Shown here: piece after piece, positions 50,390-59,387 of the stretch
Position numbering within the stretch: position 1 is the stretch's first letter
Layout of the letters: each line of letters starts with the position of its first letter
Source: JACVRW01 sp963825345
Lineage (GTDB): Bacteria > Actinomycetota > Thermoleophilia > Solirubrobacterales > Thermoleophilaceae
DNA length: 64,000 nucleotides
Assembly (NCBI GenBank): GCA_963825345.1
Contig: CAWGSQ010000012.1
Span: forward strand, 496,001 to 560,000
Direction: 5' to 3'
The notes under the pieces: generated by a model
Databases searched by the model: none
What the model was told of the DNA's origin: nothing
What the model saw: the letters and a program-made list of their open reading frames with translations, nothing else
Program-made: the position numbers and the translations under genes

Positions 50390-51487
50390 GTGCCCTCCAT
50401 CCGGGTCCTGTCCGGTGGGATCGCACTTGCGGTGGTCGCTGTCGCTCTTGCTTTGCCCGCCCCGTCCCTCGCCGGCCCCAAGGTCGCGGCGGTTCAGGTT
50501 GCCCTGAAGCGAATCGGTCTCTACAACGCAACCGTGGACGGCGTTCGCGGTCCCATGACGAAGTCGGCGATCGTGCATTTTCAGCGCCGTCGCGGGCTCG
50601 CCGTCGATGGCGTGGTGGGCCCGCAGACGCGCCGCGCCTTCGGCAGGCGCGGCCGCCCCGCGTTCGGCAGCCGCACGATGAAGCGCGGCGACCGCGGCTG
50701 GGACGTGGCGGCGATGCAGTACATCCTCGCCCGCCGCGGCTATCCGCCCGGGGCGATCGATGCCGTCTTCGGCCCGATGACCGACACGGCATTGAGGAAC
50801 TTCCAGAGTGCCCTTGGTCTGTCGGCCGATGGGCTCGCCGGCCCGGCCACGATCGCCGGTTTGCGCCACGGGGCGGCGTCGAGGGGCACGACGCCTGTGG
50901 CCACCGGGCCCGTGCGCCTCCTGCGTCCCGTGGGCGGGCGGATCGGGGACGGCTTCGGCGCGCCGCGCTCGGGTCGTCGCACTCACACGGGGCTCGACTT
51001 CCCCGTGCAGGCCGGCACGCGCGTCGGTGCCGCGGGCGTTGGCGTGACCGAGTTCGCCGGCTGGAACTCGGGTGGCTACGGCAACCTCGTGGTGGTCCGT
51101 CACCGGCTCGGATACACCACCTGGTACGCGCACCTGTCCACGATCACGACCTTCGTGGGCGAGCAGGTGACGGGAGGCACACGGCTTGGCTACGTCGGCT
51201 CCACCGGCAACTCCACGGGGCCGCACCTGCACTTCGAGCTGCGCAAGAACGCGGTGCCGATCGATCCGCTGCCCTATCTGCTGCAGACGGTGGCGACGCG
51301 GGCGAGCTCGGCTGGCGGCGGCGGCGCGGGCGTGCCGAACGGCAGCACTGAGGGCGGGACGGGCCGAGCTGGGGAGACCGGCGGTGGCGTGGCTGCCCAG
51401 GCGTGCCCCATCCGCGAGCCGCTCGTGAGGTACCGGCGCGCCGAGCTCGACGCGTGCCGCGCGAAGAACCTGACCCGCGCCCGCTAG
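50390..51487 (+). CDS. Secreted M23 endopeptidase with two peptidoglycan-binding repeats
   Basis: This is an exported wall hydrolase of 365 aa from GTG 50390. It has a signal peptide to about residue 27 (LPAPSLAG), PG_binding_1 repeats at about 28-75 and 95-145, and an M23 domain at about 190-300 with THTGLDFPV and the zinc motif HLHFELR. A Gly/Ser-rich stretch and a short tail with two Cys (VAAQACPIRE, LDACRAKN) close the protein. It differs from the first M23 gene in having no long repeat tail and no c-di-AMP riboswitch. The strong terminator before it means its own promoter lies in the 60 nt between. Confidence 0.9.
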   Translation: MPSIRVLSGGIALAVVAVALALPAPSLAGPKVAAVQVALKRIGLYNATVDGVRGPMTKSAIVHFQRRRGLAVDGVVGPQTRRAFGRRGRPAFGSRTMKRGDRGWDVAAMQYILARRGYPPGAIDAVFGPMTDTALRNFQSALGLSADGLAGPATIAGLRHGAASRGTTPVATGPVRLLRPVGGRIGDGFGAPRSGRRTHTGLDFPVQAGTRVGAAGVGVTEFAGWNSGGYGNLVVVRHRLGYTTWYAHLSTITTFVGEQVTGGTRLGYVGSTGNSTGPHLHFELRKNAVPIDPLPYLLQTVATRASSAGGGGAGVPNGSTEGGTGRAGETGGGVAAQACPIREPLVRYRRAELDACRAKNLTRAR

Positions 51488-51563
51488 CCGCGCGGCGGGG
51501 GTCCGCGGCGCGGCCGAAGCCGGCCGCTCACGCGGATGGAGTTGAGTGCCGGGAGGGCGGCGG

Positions 51564-52877
51564 CTACTTGCTCGGCTTCGACCCGCGTGCCATCGCGTGC
51601 AGGTCGAGGGCCTTGTCGAGCGTCTCCTCGTCCACGCCCTTCTCGATCGCGACCTCGCGGATAGTGCGGGAGGAGGCCACCGCCTCGTTCACGATCTCGG
51701 TGCCGAGGTCGTAGCCGATGAAGGGGTTCAGCGCAGTTGCGATCGCCGGCGTGGACTCGGCGTGGCGGCGCAGGCTCTCCTCGTTCGGCTCGATTCCGTC
51801 CACGCACTTCTCCGCGAGCAGGCGGCTGGCGGACGTGAGCAGCCGGATCGAGTCGAACACGTTGCGGGCCATCATCGGCACCCGCACGTTCAGCTCAAAG
51901 TTGCCCTGCGTGCCTGCCACGGTCACGGCCGTGTCATTGCCGATCACCTGCGCCGATACCTGGAGCACCACCTCCGGGATCACCGGGTTGACCTTGCCCG
52001 GCATGATCGAGGAGCCCTTCTGGAGCTCCGGCAGGCGCAGCTCCGCGAAGCCCGTGCGCGGGCCGGAGCCCATCAGCACCAGATCGTTGGCGATCTTGGT
52101 CAAGGACACCGCCACACCCTTCAGTGCTCCATGGAGCTCCACCAGCCCATCGCGGTTGCCCTGCGCCTCGAAGGCATCCAAAGGCGCCTCGCCAAGCCCG
52201 AGCCGCTCGCGCACCTTCGATGCAAAATCGCGGTGCGTATTCAGTCCGGTTCCCGTGGCGGTACCACCGAGGGGAATCTGTGAAGCACGCCCGAGCGCGT
52301 CCCGCACGCGGTCGTGCCCGAGCTGGATCTGGGCGGCATAGCCGCCGAACTCCTGGCCCAGGGTCACGGGAACCGCATCCATCATGTGAGTGCGGCCGGC
52401 CTTCACCAGATCTGCGAATTCATCCGCTTTCCCAGCGAGGGAGGAGGAGAGGGCTTGCAGGGCGGGGAGGAGATTGGTCTGGACCGTGTCCACCGCCGCC
52501 AGGTGCACCGCCGATGGAAAGACGTCGTTCGACGACTGCCCCATGTTCACGTGGTCGTTCGGGTGCACACCCTCGCCTGCGAGGTTGGCGATCACCTCGT
52601 TGGCGTTCATGTTCGAGGAGGTGCCGGAGCCGGTCTGGAAGACGTCGATCGGGAACTGGTCATCGTGCTGCCCGGCGGCCACCTCGTCGCCCGCGCGGGC
52701 CACGCGCTCGGCGATGTCCGCGTCGAGCAAACCGAGCTCGGCATTCACGCGAGCCGCCTCCGCCTTGATTCTTCCCAGCCAGCGCACCACGGGCGCCGGA
52801 ACGGGCTCGCCCGACACCGGAAAGTTCTCGATCGCCTTGGTGGTCTCCGACCCCCAGAGTTCCTGCTGAACGGCCAT
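51564..52877 (-). CDS. fumC: Class II fumarate hydratase
   Basis: FumC converts fumarate to malate in the TCA cycle. The 437-aa protein has GSGTSSNMNANEV near residue 96, SSNDVFPSAVHLAA near residue 130 with the catalytic-site His/Asn, the mobile loop GSSIMPGKVNPVIPE near residue 290, and the C-terminal helix bundle. The start ATG follows AAAGGAG. It faces the M23 gene end and is divergent from the zinc-ribbon gene. It fits with the TPP-enzyme/SSADH pair as part of the same cycle. Confidence 0.95.
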   Translation of the reverse strand: MAVQQELWGSETTKAIENFPVSGEPVPAPVVRWLGRIKAEAARVNAELGLLDADIAERVARAGDEVAAGQHDDQFPIDVFQTGSGTSSNMNANEVIANLAGEGVHPNDHVNMGQSSNDVFPSAVHLAAVDTVQTNLLPALQALSSSLAGKADEFADLVKAGRTHMMDAVPVTLGQEFGGYAAQIQLGHDRVRDALGRASQIPLGGTATGTGLNTHRDFASKVRERLGLGEAPLDAFEAQGNRDGLVELHGALKGVAVSLTKIANDLVLMGSGPRTGFAELRLPELQKGSSIMPGKVNPVIPEVVLQVSAQVIGNDTAVTVAGTQGNFELNVRVPMMARNVFDSIRLLTSASRLLAEKCVDGIEPNEESLRRHAESTPAIATALNPFIGYDLGTEIVNEAVASSRTIREVAIEKGVDEETLDKALDLHAMARGSKPSK

Positions 52878-52975
52878 CCGTCTCCTTTATCGCGGTATTG
52901 GAAGGGTATAGGCGCGGATTTCGCACAAAGTTCGGTCCCGAACCAGTGCATTCCCCGCGCGCGTCAGGCGGCGCT

Positions 52976-53515
52976 GTGACTTCCGTGTTGCAATCGCCCA
53001 GCGTGACGGCTCTGATTCGGATTGACCGGTCGTGGACTCCGGCTGGTGGGGGTCGGCCCAAGCCGATCCGTTTCTGCTCTCGCTGCGGCCATCCCGCGGA
53101 GGATCCTCCCGGGCGGCCGGAGCTTCGCAAGCGCGTCTGCTCACGCTGCGGCATGGGCATGATCCTGACCTGCCCGCGCGACGCGCTGCCGGGCGAGTCG
53201 GCCGCGTTCCTGATCCTCGACTACGAGCTCCGGGTGACAGCGGTTAGCGAGGCCGGCGAGGTCTTTTTCGGCAAGGAAAAGGCACTTATCGGCTCCGAGC
53301 TTCTCGACCTGGTCACGAGCCCTCTCGGCGACGACCAGCTCGTTCGCAAGGCGACCGTTGCCGCCCAGCGCCCCTGTGACCCGGTCGTGATGCCCCTGCG
53401 ATTGCGGGGGCCGGTGAACGAAAGCGTCGGCACGATGGCCGCCCGGATCGCCACCTGCGGACCGCCCCGGGCCGCCCTCCTCACGGTCGAGCCGAGCGAG
53501 TTCGGCCGCCGTTAG
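52976..53515 (+). CDS. Zinc-ribbon plus PAS-like domain protein
   Basis: The 179-aa product from GTG 52976 has a double-CxxC zinc ribbon (FCSRCGHPAE and VCSRCGMGMI, residues about 30-65) followed by a PAS-like domain (FLILDYELRVTAVSEAGEVFFG near residue 87, IGSELLDLVTSPLGDDQL). The arrangement resembles a small cytoplasmic sensor or adaptor. No output domain is attached. The frame is open upstream to 52898, but that part overlaps the fumC promoter region. The function is unknown. The next gene, a MerR-type regulator, starts 200 nt away on the same strand. Confidence 0.65.
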   Translation: MTSVLQSPSVTALIRIDRSWTPAGGGRPKPIRFCSRCGHPAEDPPGRPELRKRVCSRCGMGMILTCPRDALPGESAAFLILDYELRVTAVSEAGEVFFGKEKALIGSELLDLVTSPLGDDQLVRKATVAAQRPCDPVVMPLRLRGPVNESVGTMAARIATCGPPRAALLTVEPSEFGRR

Positions 53516-53716
53516 CGCCCGGTTTCGGGCCCGGATTCATGTGCAAGAACGACTGCACGGGTTGCGCAATATCTCGAGAGAAGGCAGAAACTTCCCTCAA
53601 GTTGCTCTCTCAGATACCGAAAACCTCTGCAAGGTCGCACATACGTCCCAACAGGTGGGCCTGACGTGGGAAGTAATGGCGGAACACTTCTGCGATTCAC
53701 CCGAGACGGAGGCGAC

Positions 53717-54625
53717 GTGAGCGGTATCCGGACCAACGCAGCAGCTGAGCTCTTGGGGGTAAGCCCCAACACGCTGCGTTCCTGGGAGCGCCGCTTCAGC
53801 TATCCGAAGCCCCGCCGCACCCCGGGCGGTCATCGCCAGTACGACCTTGCGGAGCTGGAGTCGCTGCGGCGCGCCCTGCTCGAGACGCACAACATCTCGT
53901 CAGCGATCGAGCTCGCTCGCCAGCGCGGCGAGGGCCCGAGCTCCCCGAGCCGGCTGCTCGACGCGTTCGACCACTTCGACGAGCAGCTCGCCGACCGGAT
54001 CATGGAGGAGAGCCTCGCCGTCCGTTCGGTCGAGCGCACGGTCGAGGAGGTCCTGCTCCCGGCGATCGAGCAGGCCGACGAGCGCGAGAACCGCGAGGCC
54101 GAGCGTGAGCTCGCGCTGCGCTGGGCCACCGGCTGGCTGCACGCCGCCCGCCGCGTGGTGGCTCCCGCGAGCCGCCCGCAGGGCGTCCTGCTGTTCGACT
54201 CGAGCCCGCGCCTCGATGTCGAGTCCCTGCACGTGCAGGCACTCGAGCTCGGCATGCGGCGTGCCGGCTTCCGCACACTTCTGCTTGCCTTCGACCTCCC
54301 GCCCGAGCGCGTCGTGCGAGCGATCCGCGCGCTCGACCCGACGGCCTTCGTCTTCTGCGGTGGCGAGGCCACGCTCGACGTGGTCGGCCGCCTCGTCTAC
54401 ACCGTCCGCCAGGTCGGCTCCGCCGCCCCGGTGTTCGAGTACCGCGAGGCGATGCCGGTCACGGGCGACCACGGAATCCCGTCGCTCGGCTCGCAGCCCG
54501 TGGAGGCTGCCGAGCGGCTGAAGGGCTACGTGGACAGCGGGCGCATCGAGCAGGTCGTCGTCGTGCCGGAGCCCGAGGCCGCGCAAAGTGCGCGCATCAG
54601 CCTCGCTGCGCGCACGTCGGCGTAA
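53717..54625 (+). CDS. MerR-type regulator with a B12-binding-like domain lacking the cobalamin histidine
   Basis: This is a DNA-binding protein of 302 aa from GTG 53717, which has GGAGG upstream at good spacing. Residues 4-72 are a MerR HTH (TNAAAELLGVSPNTLRSWERR, TPGGHRQYD). Residues 85-165 are a helical linker like the B12-binding cap and residues 170-290 a Rossmann-like domain (GVLLFDSSPRLDVESLHVQ, FVFCGGEATLDVVGRLV). This is the CarA/CarH/LitR arrangement, but the cobalamin-ligating DxHxxG is absent. It is likely to respond to something other than base-off B12, or be ligand-independent. An earlier start at 53666 is possible. Confidence 0.85.
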   Translation: MSGIRTNAAAELLGVSPNTLRSWERRFSYPKPRRTPGGHRQYDLAELESLRRALLETHNISSAIELARQRGEGPSSPSRLLDAFDHFDEQLADRIMEESLAVRSVERTVEEVLLPAIEQADERENREAERELALRWATGWLHAARRVVAPASRPQGVLLFDSSPRLDVESLHVQALELGMRRAGFRTLLLAFDLPPERVVRAIRALDPTAFVFCGGEATLDVVGRLVYTVRQVGSAAPVFEYREAMPVTGDHGIPSLGSQPVEAAERLKGYVDSGRIEQVVVVPEPEAAQSARISLAARTSA

Positions 54626-54672
54626 GATCACTGACGAGGTCAGGACCGATCTCGCGAAGGAAGAGGTTCGAA

Positions 54673-54689
54673 GCCGTGCTCAGCACGGC
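54673..54689. terminator. Palindromic hairpin between merR-type and marR-type genes
   Basis: GCCGTGCT and AGCACGGC form a perfect 8-bp palindrome around a single C between the two convergent genes. Confidence 0.45.
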
Positions 54690-54730
54690 GAGAGCCGATG
54701 ACGCCGGTGAGGGCGGTCCTGGGCCGTCAG

Positions 54731-55165
54731 CTAAGCGGCGAGTTTCCGGCAGAGCTCGGAGAAGGTGCGCTTCTCGCCCTCGTCCAGGGCATCGAAGGCC
54801 GCCTCCACGCGCTCGGAGTGCGCGGGGAAGAGGCGCTCGACGAGCGAGCGGCCAACCGGCTCGAGGTCGACCACGACCACGCGCCGGTCCGCCGGCGTGC
54901 GGCGCCGCGACACGAAGCCGCGAGCCGCAAGCGTGCCGGTGACCTCGGTGGCGTTGGCCTTGCTCCAGCCGAGCCGGCGCCGCAGGGTCTTCAGCTCAAG
55001 CGAGCCACCCGCCGTGGTGAGCACGACCAGGATCGAGAAGCCGGCTGCCGTGACTCCTTCCCGCTCGAGCTCGAGCGCCAGCCTCTTGCGGACGGTGGAC
55101 TCGGCGCGCAGCAGCGCCTGAAGCGCACGATGAGCGAGCGGGTCGCCTAGCTCGAGAGCCGACAT
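54731..55165 (-). CDS. MarR-family transcriptional regulator
   Basis: This is a winged-helix regulator of 144 aa. It has a helical dimerisation N-terminus (LAHRALQALLRAESTVRKRL), the recognition region LKTLRRRLGWSKANATEVTGTL near residue 65, and the wing RRRTPADRRVVVVDLEPVG near residue 90. ATG 55165 is preferred to GTG 55171 two codons upstream. The nearest potential targets are its own gene and the CAP-domain gene downstream, but no operator was identified. Confidence 0.88.
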   Translation of the reverse strand: MSALELGDPLAHRALQALLRAESTVRKRLALELEREGVTAAGFSILVVLTTAGGSLELKTLRRRLGWSKANATEVTGTLAARGFVSRRRTPADRRVVVVDLEPVGRSLVERLFPAHSERVEAAFDALDEGEKRTFSELCRKLAA

Positions 55166-55222
55166 TCGCACGCGATGGTAAGCGGAGGCCCGGACGGCCG
55201 AATGACCGTCCGGGCCCCGCGG

Positions 55223-55690
55223 TTACGGCTTTGCTACGTGGGCGACCCACATGGTCGCCCGCCTGCCCCCGTAGTTCCCCCGGGCGTGGCCGACGCCGAG
55301 CCGGGTGAAGCTCGACGAGAGCAGTACCGCCCGGTGCGACGGGGACCCCATCCACTGCGACACCGTGTGGCGTGGCGAAAGCCGCCAGCCGCTGTGCCAG
55401 GCGATCGTCTCGCCGGCCATCCGGTAGTCACGTGTGACCGGGATCCTCCCCAGGTGCCCGAAGTAATCCGAGCGCATCATCCGCTGGGCGTAACGCGTCG
55501 ACGAATAGAACAGGCGCAACGACGGGCGCACGCGTGTAACTCCATGCGCACGTCGTATCTGGTTGATCTCTTTGAACATCACCGCCTCTGCTGAGTCGGC
55601 TGTGGCCGGCGTCGCGGGCAGCGCGGCGCCGACAGCCACTGACACGGCGATCAGGGCTGCGAGTCTTCGCAAGCGAGCCTCTCTTTCCAA
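55223..55690 (-). CDS. Secreted CAP-domain (SCP/PR1) protein
   Basis: The 155-aa product has a signal peptide (residues 1-30, IAVSVAVGAALPATPATA) and a CAP domain: INQIRRAHGVTRVRPSLRL near residue 42, SDYFGHLG near residue 74, GETIAWHSG near residue 92 and SPSHRAVLLSSSFTRLGVGHARG near residue 115. CAP proteins of Gram-positives are extracellular and often found with wall or biofilm functions. It is expressed behind the second cyclic di-AMP riboswitch, linking it with the M23 hydrolase. Confidence 0.9.
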   Translation of the reverse strand: MEREARLRRLAALIAVSVAVGAALPATPATADSAEAVMFKEINQIRRAHGVTRVRPSLRLFYSSTRYAQRMMRSDYFGHLGRIPVTRDYRMAGETIAWHSGWRLSPRHTVSQWMGSPSHRAVLLSSSFTRLGVGHARGNYGGRRATMWVAHVAKP

Positions 55691-55836
55691 CGGCCTACGG
55701 GGTTAGCTGTCGGGCTAGCGCAGGAAAGATTTCGCGCTCCGGCCAGGTGCCACCACGGGCCGGTTCGCCCCGTACTGCATTTGGGTCCCCCGTCCGCTCC
55801 CGGACCTCCCGGGTGCGGTTCGGCGATTCGGCCGGA
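55691..55836 (-). promoter_or_regulatory. Cyclic di-AMP (ydaO-yuaA) riboswitch upstream of the CAP-domain gene
   Basis: On the minus strand the ordered blocks are GCGGACGGGGGACCCAAAT, GGGGCGAACCGG, and CCCGACAGCTAACCCCGTAG followed by GCC. These match the c-di-AMP aptamer core even more closely than the first copy. P1 can pair as CGGCC with GGCCG. It ends at the CAP gene start, so the ribosome site is inside or next to P1, pointing to translational or early transcriptional control. Edges are approximate. Confidence 0.92.
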
Positions 55837-55911
55837 GGTTTAGCAGGCGTCGAGGCGGAATGTAATCCCCCCAGGGGGGAGAGGCTCCCGCGCTCGTAGA
55901 ATCGACTTCTC

Positions 55912-58900
55912 GTGGCTCGCTACCGCCCCGTCGACACTGCCCAGTCCTTCCCCGATCTCGAGCAGCAGGTGCTCGAGCGCTGGCGCGAGCGCGACGTCTT
56001 TCACGAGTCGATCCGCCGTCGCGAGGGCGCCGAGCCGTTCATCTTCTACGAGGGCCCGCCGACCGCGAACGGGCGGCCCGGCTCGCACCACGTCCTGAGC
56101 CGCGTCTTCAAGGACGTGTTCCCTCGCTACAAGACGATGCAGGGCCACTACGTGCCGCGCAAGGCCGGCTGGGACTGCCACGGGCTGCCCGTGGAGCTCG
56201 AGGTCGAGAAGCAGCTCGGCTTCACGAACAAGCACGACATCGAGCGCTTCGGCATCGCCGAGTTCAACGCCCGCTGCCGCGAGTCCGTGCTGCGCTACAT
56301 CGACGAGTGGAACGAGCTCACCGAGCGGATCGGCTTCTGGATCGACACCGACGACGCCTACTTCACGCTCGCCAACGAGTACGTGGAGTCCGTCTGGTGG
56401 TCGCTCAAGCAGGTCTGGGAGAAGGGGCTGCTCGAGGAGGGCAACCGGGTCGTCCCCTACTGCACCCGCTGCGGCACGGCCCTCTCCTCTCACGAGCTGG
56501 CGCTCGGCTACAAGGACGTGGTCGACCCGTCGGTGTTCGTGAAGTTCCCGCTCGTGGACGAGCCGGAGGTGTCGCTGCTCGCCTGGACGACGATGCCCTG
56601 GACGCTCGTGCCGCACGCAGCGATCGCGGTGGACCCCGAGGTCACCTATGTGCGCGCCCGCCTCGGGGACGACCGGCTGATCCTGGCGGAGGCGCTCGTG
56701 GAGCGCGTGCTCGGCGAGGAGGCGGAGATCGAGGAGCGCATGCCCGGCTCGGCGCTCCTCGGCCTGCGCTACGAGCCGCCGTTCCCGTACATCACGGACT
56801 ACGGCGAGCGAGGGCACACGGTCCTGGCGGGCGACTTCGTGTCGACCGAGGACGGCACCGGCGTGGTGCACACCGGCGCGGCGTTCGGCGAGGATGACTT
56901 CCGGCTCGCCACCGAGAACGGCCTGAACATCCACAACCCGGTCCGGCCCGACGGCACGTTCGACGAGCGCACCGGCCCGTTCTCCGGGATGCACGTGCGC
57001 GCGGCCGACGCGCCGATCGTCGAGGCGCTGCGCGAGTCCGGGCGCCTGTTCCGCGCCGGCGAGTACGAGCACTCGTATCCGCACTGCTGGCGCTGCGACA
57101 CGCCGCTCATCTACTACGCCAAGAAGAACTGGTACGTGCGCACCACGGCGGTGAAGGAGGAGCTGCTCGCCGCGAACGAGACGATCAACTGGCACCCCGA
57201 GCACATCAAGCACGGCCGCTTCGGCAAGTGGCTCGAGAACAACGTCGACTGGGCGCTCTCGCGCGAGCGCTACTGGGGCACGCCGCTGCCGGTCTGGCGC
57301 TGTGAGGAGGGGCACGACATATGCGTGGGATCGCTCGACGAGATCACCGAGCGCGGCGGCGAGCGGCCCGAGGACGTGCACAGGCCGTACATCGACGAGG
57401 TCGTGCTGACATGTGAGGACTGCGGCGGCGACATGCGCCGCGTGCCGGACCTGATCGACGTCTGGTGGGACTCCGGCTGCATGCCCTTCGCCCAGTGGCA
57501 CGCTCCGTTCGAGAACGAGGAGCGCTTTCGCGAGCGGGTCCCCGCGGACTACATCTGCGAGGCGCTCGACCAGACGCGCGGCTGGTTCTACTCGCTGCTC
57601 ACGGTGAACGTGCTGCTGTTCGGCGAGGCGTCCTACCGGACGTGCCTCTGCCTAGGCCTGATCCTCGACCAGGACGGCCAGAAGATGTCGAAGTCGAAGG
57701 GCAACGTGGTCGTGCCCTGGGACGTGCTGAACGCTCACGGCGCGGACGCGTTCCGCTGGTACTACTTCACCTCGAAGCAGCCCTGGGACGGCTACCGCTT
57801 CTCGCTCGAGACGGTGGGCGAGTCGGTGCGCCAGTTCCTGAAGCCGCTCTGGAACACGTACGCGTTCTACGTCCTGTACGCGAACGTGAACGAGCCGAGC
57901 GGCAGCTCGGAGGAGACCGAGCTCGACCGCTGGATCCGCTCGCGGCTCGCGGCGACGACGGAGCGGGTGGTCGAGCGCATGGACGACTACGACACGACCT
58001 TCTCCGGCCGTGCGATCGCCGAGTTCGTGGACGATCTCTCAAACTGGTACGTCCGGCTTTCGCGGCGCCGCTTCTGGGACGGCGACCCGGCCGCCTTCGA
58101 GACGCTTCGCGACTGCCTGCTCGGAGCCTCCAAGCTGCTCGCGCCGCTCACGCCCTTCGTGACCGACGAGATCTACGACAACCTCGACGGCGGCGAGCCC
58201 TCGATCCACCTCTGCGACTTCCCCGAGCCCGGCGACCGAGACGAGGAGCTCGAGTGGCGCATGCAGGTGGTGCGCGACGCCGTGGAGCTGGGCCGCGCGG
58301 CGCGTGCCCACGCGAAGCTGAAGATCCGCCAGCCGCTGCGCGAGGCCGTGGTGGTGGCCGCCGACCGCGAGCGCGGCGCGATCGGGGAGCTCGAGGGCCT
58401 GCTCAAGGAAGAGCTGAACGTGAAGTCCGTCCGCTACGTGTCCGAGGCGGACGAGCTGGGCCACTTCGAGCTGAAGCCGAACTACCGCGCGCTCGGCCCG
58501 CGCTTCGGCAAGCAGATGCCGCAGGTGGCGGCCGCCATCGCCGCGCTCGACCCGGGCAGGCTGCGGGCCGGCGAGCGCGTCGGGCTGAACTTCAACGGCC
58601 AGGACCACGAGATCGGCCCGGAGGACGTGACGATGGTGCTCCAGCCGCTTGAGGGCTACCAGGTGGAGCGCTCAGGCACGCACGCCGTGGCGCTCAACGT
58701 CGAGCTCGACGACGAGCTGCGCCGCGAGGGTCTCGCTCGCGAGGTCGTGCACGCGATTCAGTCGGCGCGCAAGAACGCGGGCCTCGACGTGGAGGATCGC
58801 ATCTCGCTCTCGCTCTCGGGGGACGAGGAGCTGCTCGCGGCCGCGCGCGAGCACCAGGACTACGTGGCCGGCGAGACGCTCGCCACGTCGGTCGAGTTCG

Positions 58901-58977
58901 ACGGCGCGCAGGGCGAGGAGCGAGCCGAGATCGAGGGCAGGGCGCTGCTGATCTCGGTTAGGCTGGCGCCCGCATGA
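55912..58977 (+). CDS. ileS: Isoleucyl-tRNA synthetase
   Basis: IleS charges tRNA-Ile. The 1021-aa protein is the longer, eukaryote-like type. The HIGH-type motif is PTANGRPGSHHVLSR near residue 49, the editing domain spans about 200-400 (GTGVVHTGAAFGEDDF near 320), KMSKSKGN is near residue 592, and the tRNA-binding C-terminal region follows. Zinc-ribbon cysteines occur in the YCTRCGT loop and in CEDCGGDM. It is preceded by the c-di-AMP riboswitch of the divergent CAP gene; no T-box leader was seen. The last base of its stop overlaps the next gene. Confidence 0.96.
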   Translation: MARYRPVDTAQSFPDLEQQVLERWRERDVFHESIRRREGAEPFIFYEGPPTANGRPGSHHVLSRVFKDVFPRYKTMQGHYVPRKAGWDCHGLPVELEVEKQLGFTNKHDIERFGIAEFNARCRESVLRYIDEWNELTERIGFWIDTDDAYFTLANEYVESVWWSLKQVWEKGLLEEGNRVVPYCTRCGTALSSHELALGYKDVVDPSVFVKFPLVDEPEVSLLAWTTMPWTLVPHAAIAVDPEVTYVRARLGDDRLILAEALVERVLGEEAEIEERMPGSALLGLRYEPPFPYITDYGERGHTVLAGDFVSTEDGTGVVHTGAAFGEDDFRLATENGLNIHNPVRPDGTFDERTGPFSGMHVRAADAPIVEALRESGRLFRAGEYEHSYPHCWRCDTPLIYYAKKNWYVRTTAVKEELLAANETINWHPEHIKHGRFGKWLENNVDWALSRERYWGTPLPVWRCEEGHDICVGSLDEITERGGERPEDVHRPYIDEVVLTCEDCGGDMRRVPDLIDVWWDSGCMPFAQWHAPFENEERFRERVPADYICEALDQTRGWFYSLLTVNVLLFGEASYRTCLCLGLILDQDGQKMSKSKGNVVVPWDVLNAHGADAFRWYYFTSKQPWDGYRFSLETVGESVRQFLKPLWNTYAFYVLYANVNEPSGSSEETELDRWIRSRLAATTERVVERMDDYDTTFSGRAIAEFVDDLSNWYVRLSRRRFWDGDPAAFETLRDCLLGASKLLAPLTPFVTDEIYDNLDGGEPSIHLCDFPEPGDRDEELEWRMQVVRDAVELGRAARAHAKLKIRQPLREAVVVAADRERGAIGELEGLLKEELNVKSVRYVSEADELGHFELKPNYRALGPRFGKQMPQVAAAIAALDPGRLRAGERVGLNFNGQDHEIGPEDVTMVLQPLEGYQVERSGTHAVALNVELDDELRREGLAREVVHAIQSARKNAGLDVEDRISLSLSGDEELLAAAREHQDYVAGETLATSVEFDGAQGEERAEIEGRALLISVRLAPA

Positions 58978-59381
58978 AGCTGCCGCCGCCCTTCTTCGAG
59001 CGTCCGTTCTGGCTCCAGGTGGTGGGCGGCATCGTGGTGCCGGTGGTGTTCGGCATCCTCACCGGCTTCGCGCTCGGCTGGAACGAGATCCTCTACTACG
59101 CGATGAGCGCGCCGATCGCGATCCTGGGCGGCTTACTCGCGGGCGTCGAGCACCGCAGCGCCGACGAGGGCTTCGTCCGCGGAGTGATGGGCGGCCTGCT
59201 CTTCGGCAGCTTCATCCTGATCGGCCACGAGATCATGAACAACGAGCCGAAGGCGCACCTGCCCGAGCCGCAGAGCGGGCTCGTGTTCGCCACCACGCTG
59301 TTCGGCGGGATCCTCGGCGCCGTGGGCGCCCACTGGCGCAAGCGCCAGGAGCGGCGCGTCGAGCGCGCCGCTGCACTGTAG
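58974..59381 (+). CDS. Hypothetical small membrane protein
   Basis: The 135-aa product has four predicted helices (about residues 14-34, 38-58, 66-88 and 104-122) with Gly-rich packing (GVMGGLLFGSFILIGHE). The N-terminus is Pro-rich (PPPFFERPFWLQ) and the C-terminus ends in a basic KRQERRVER. ATGA overlap with ileS indicates co-translation. I recognise no family. Confidence 0.6.
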   Translation: MKLPPPFFERPFWLQVVGGIVVPVVFGILTGFALGWNEILYYAMSAPIAILGGLLAGVEHRSADEGFVRGVMGGLLFGSFILIGHEIMNNEPKAHLPEPQSGLVFATTLFGGILGAVGAHWRKRQERRVERAAAL

Positions 59382-59387
59382 AAGGCC

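Noticed and set aside
55837..55911. T-box leader for ileS
   Set aside because: The gap after the riboswitch is about 75 nt and lacks the GGTGG T-box core.
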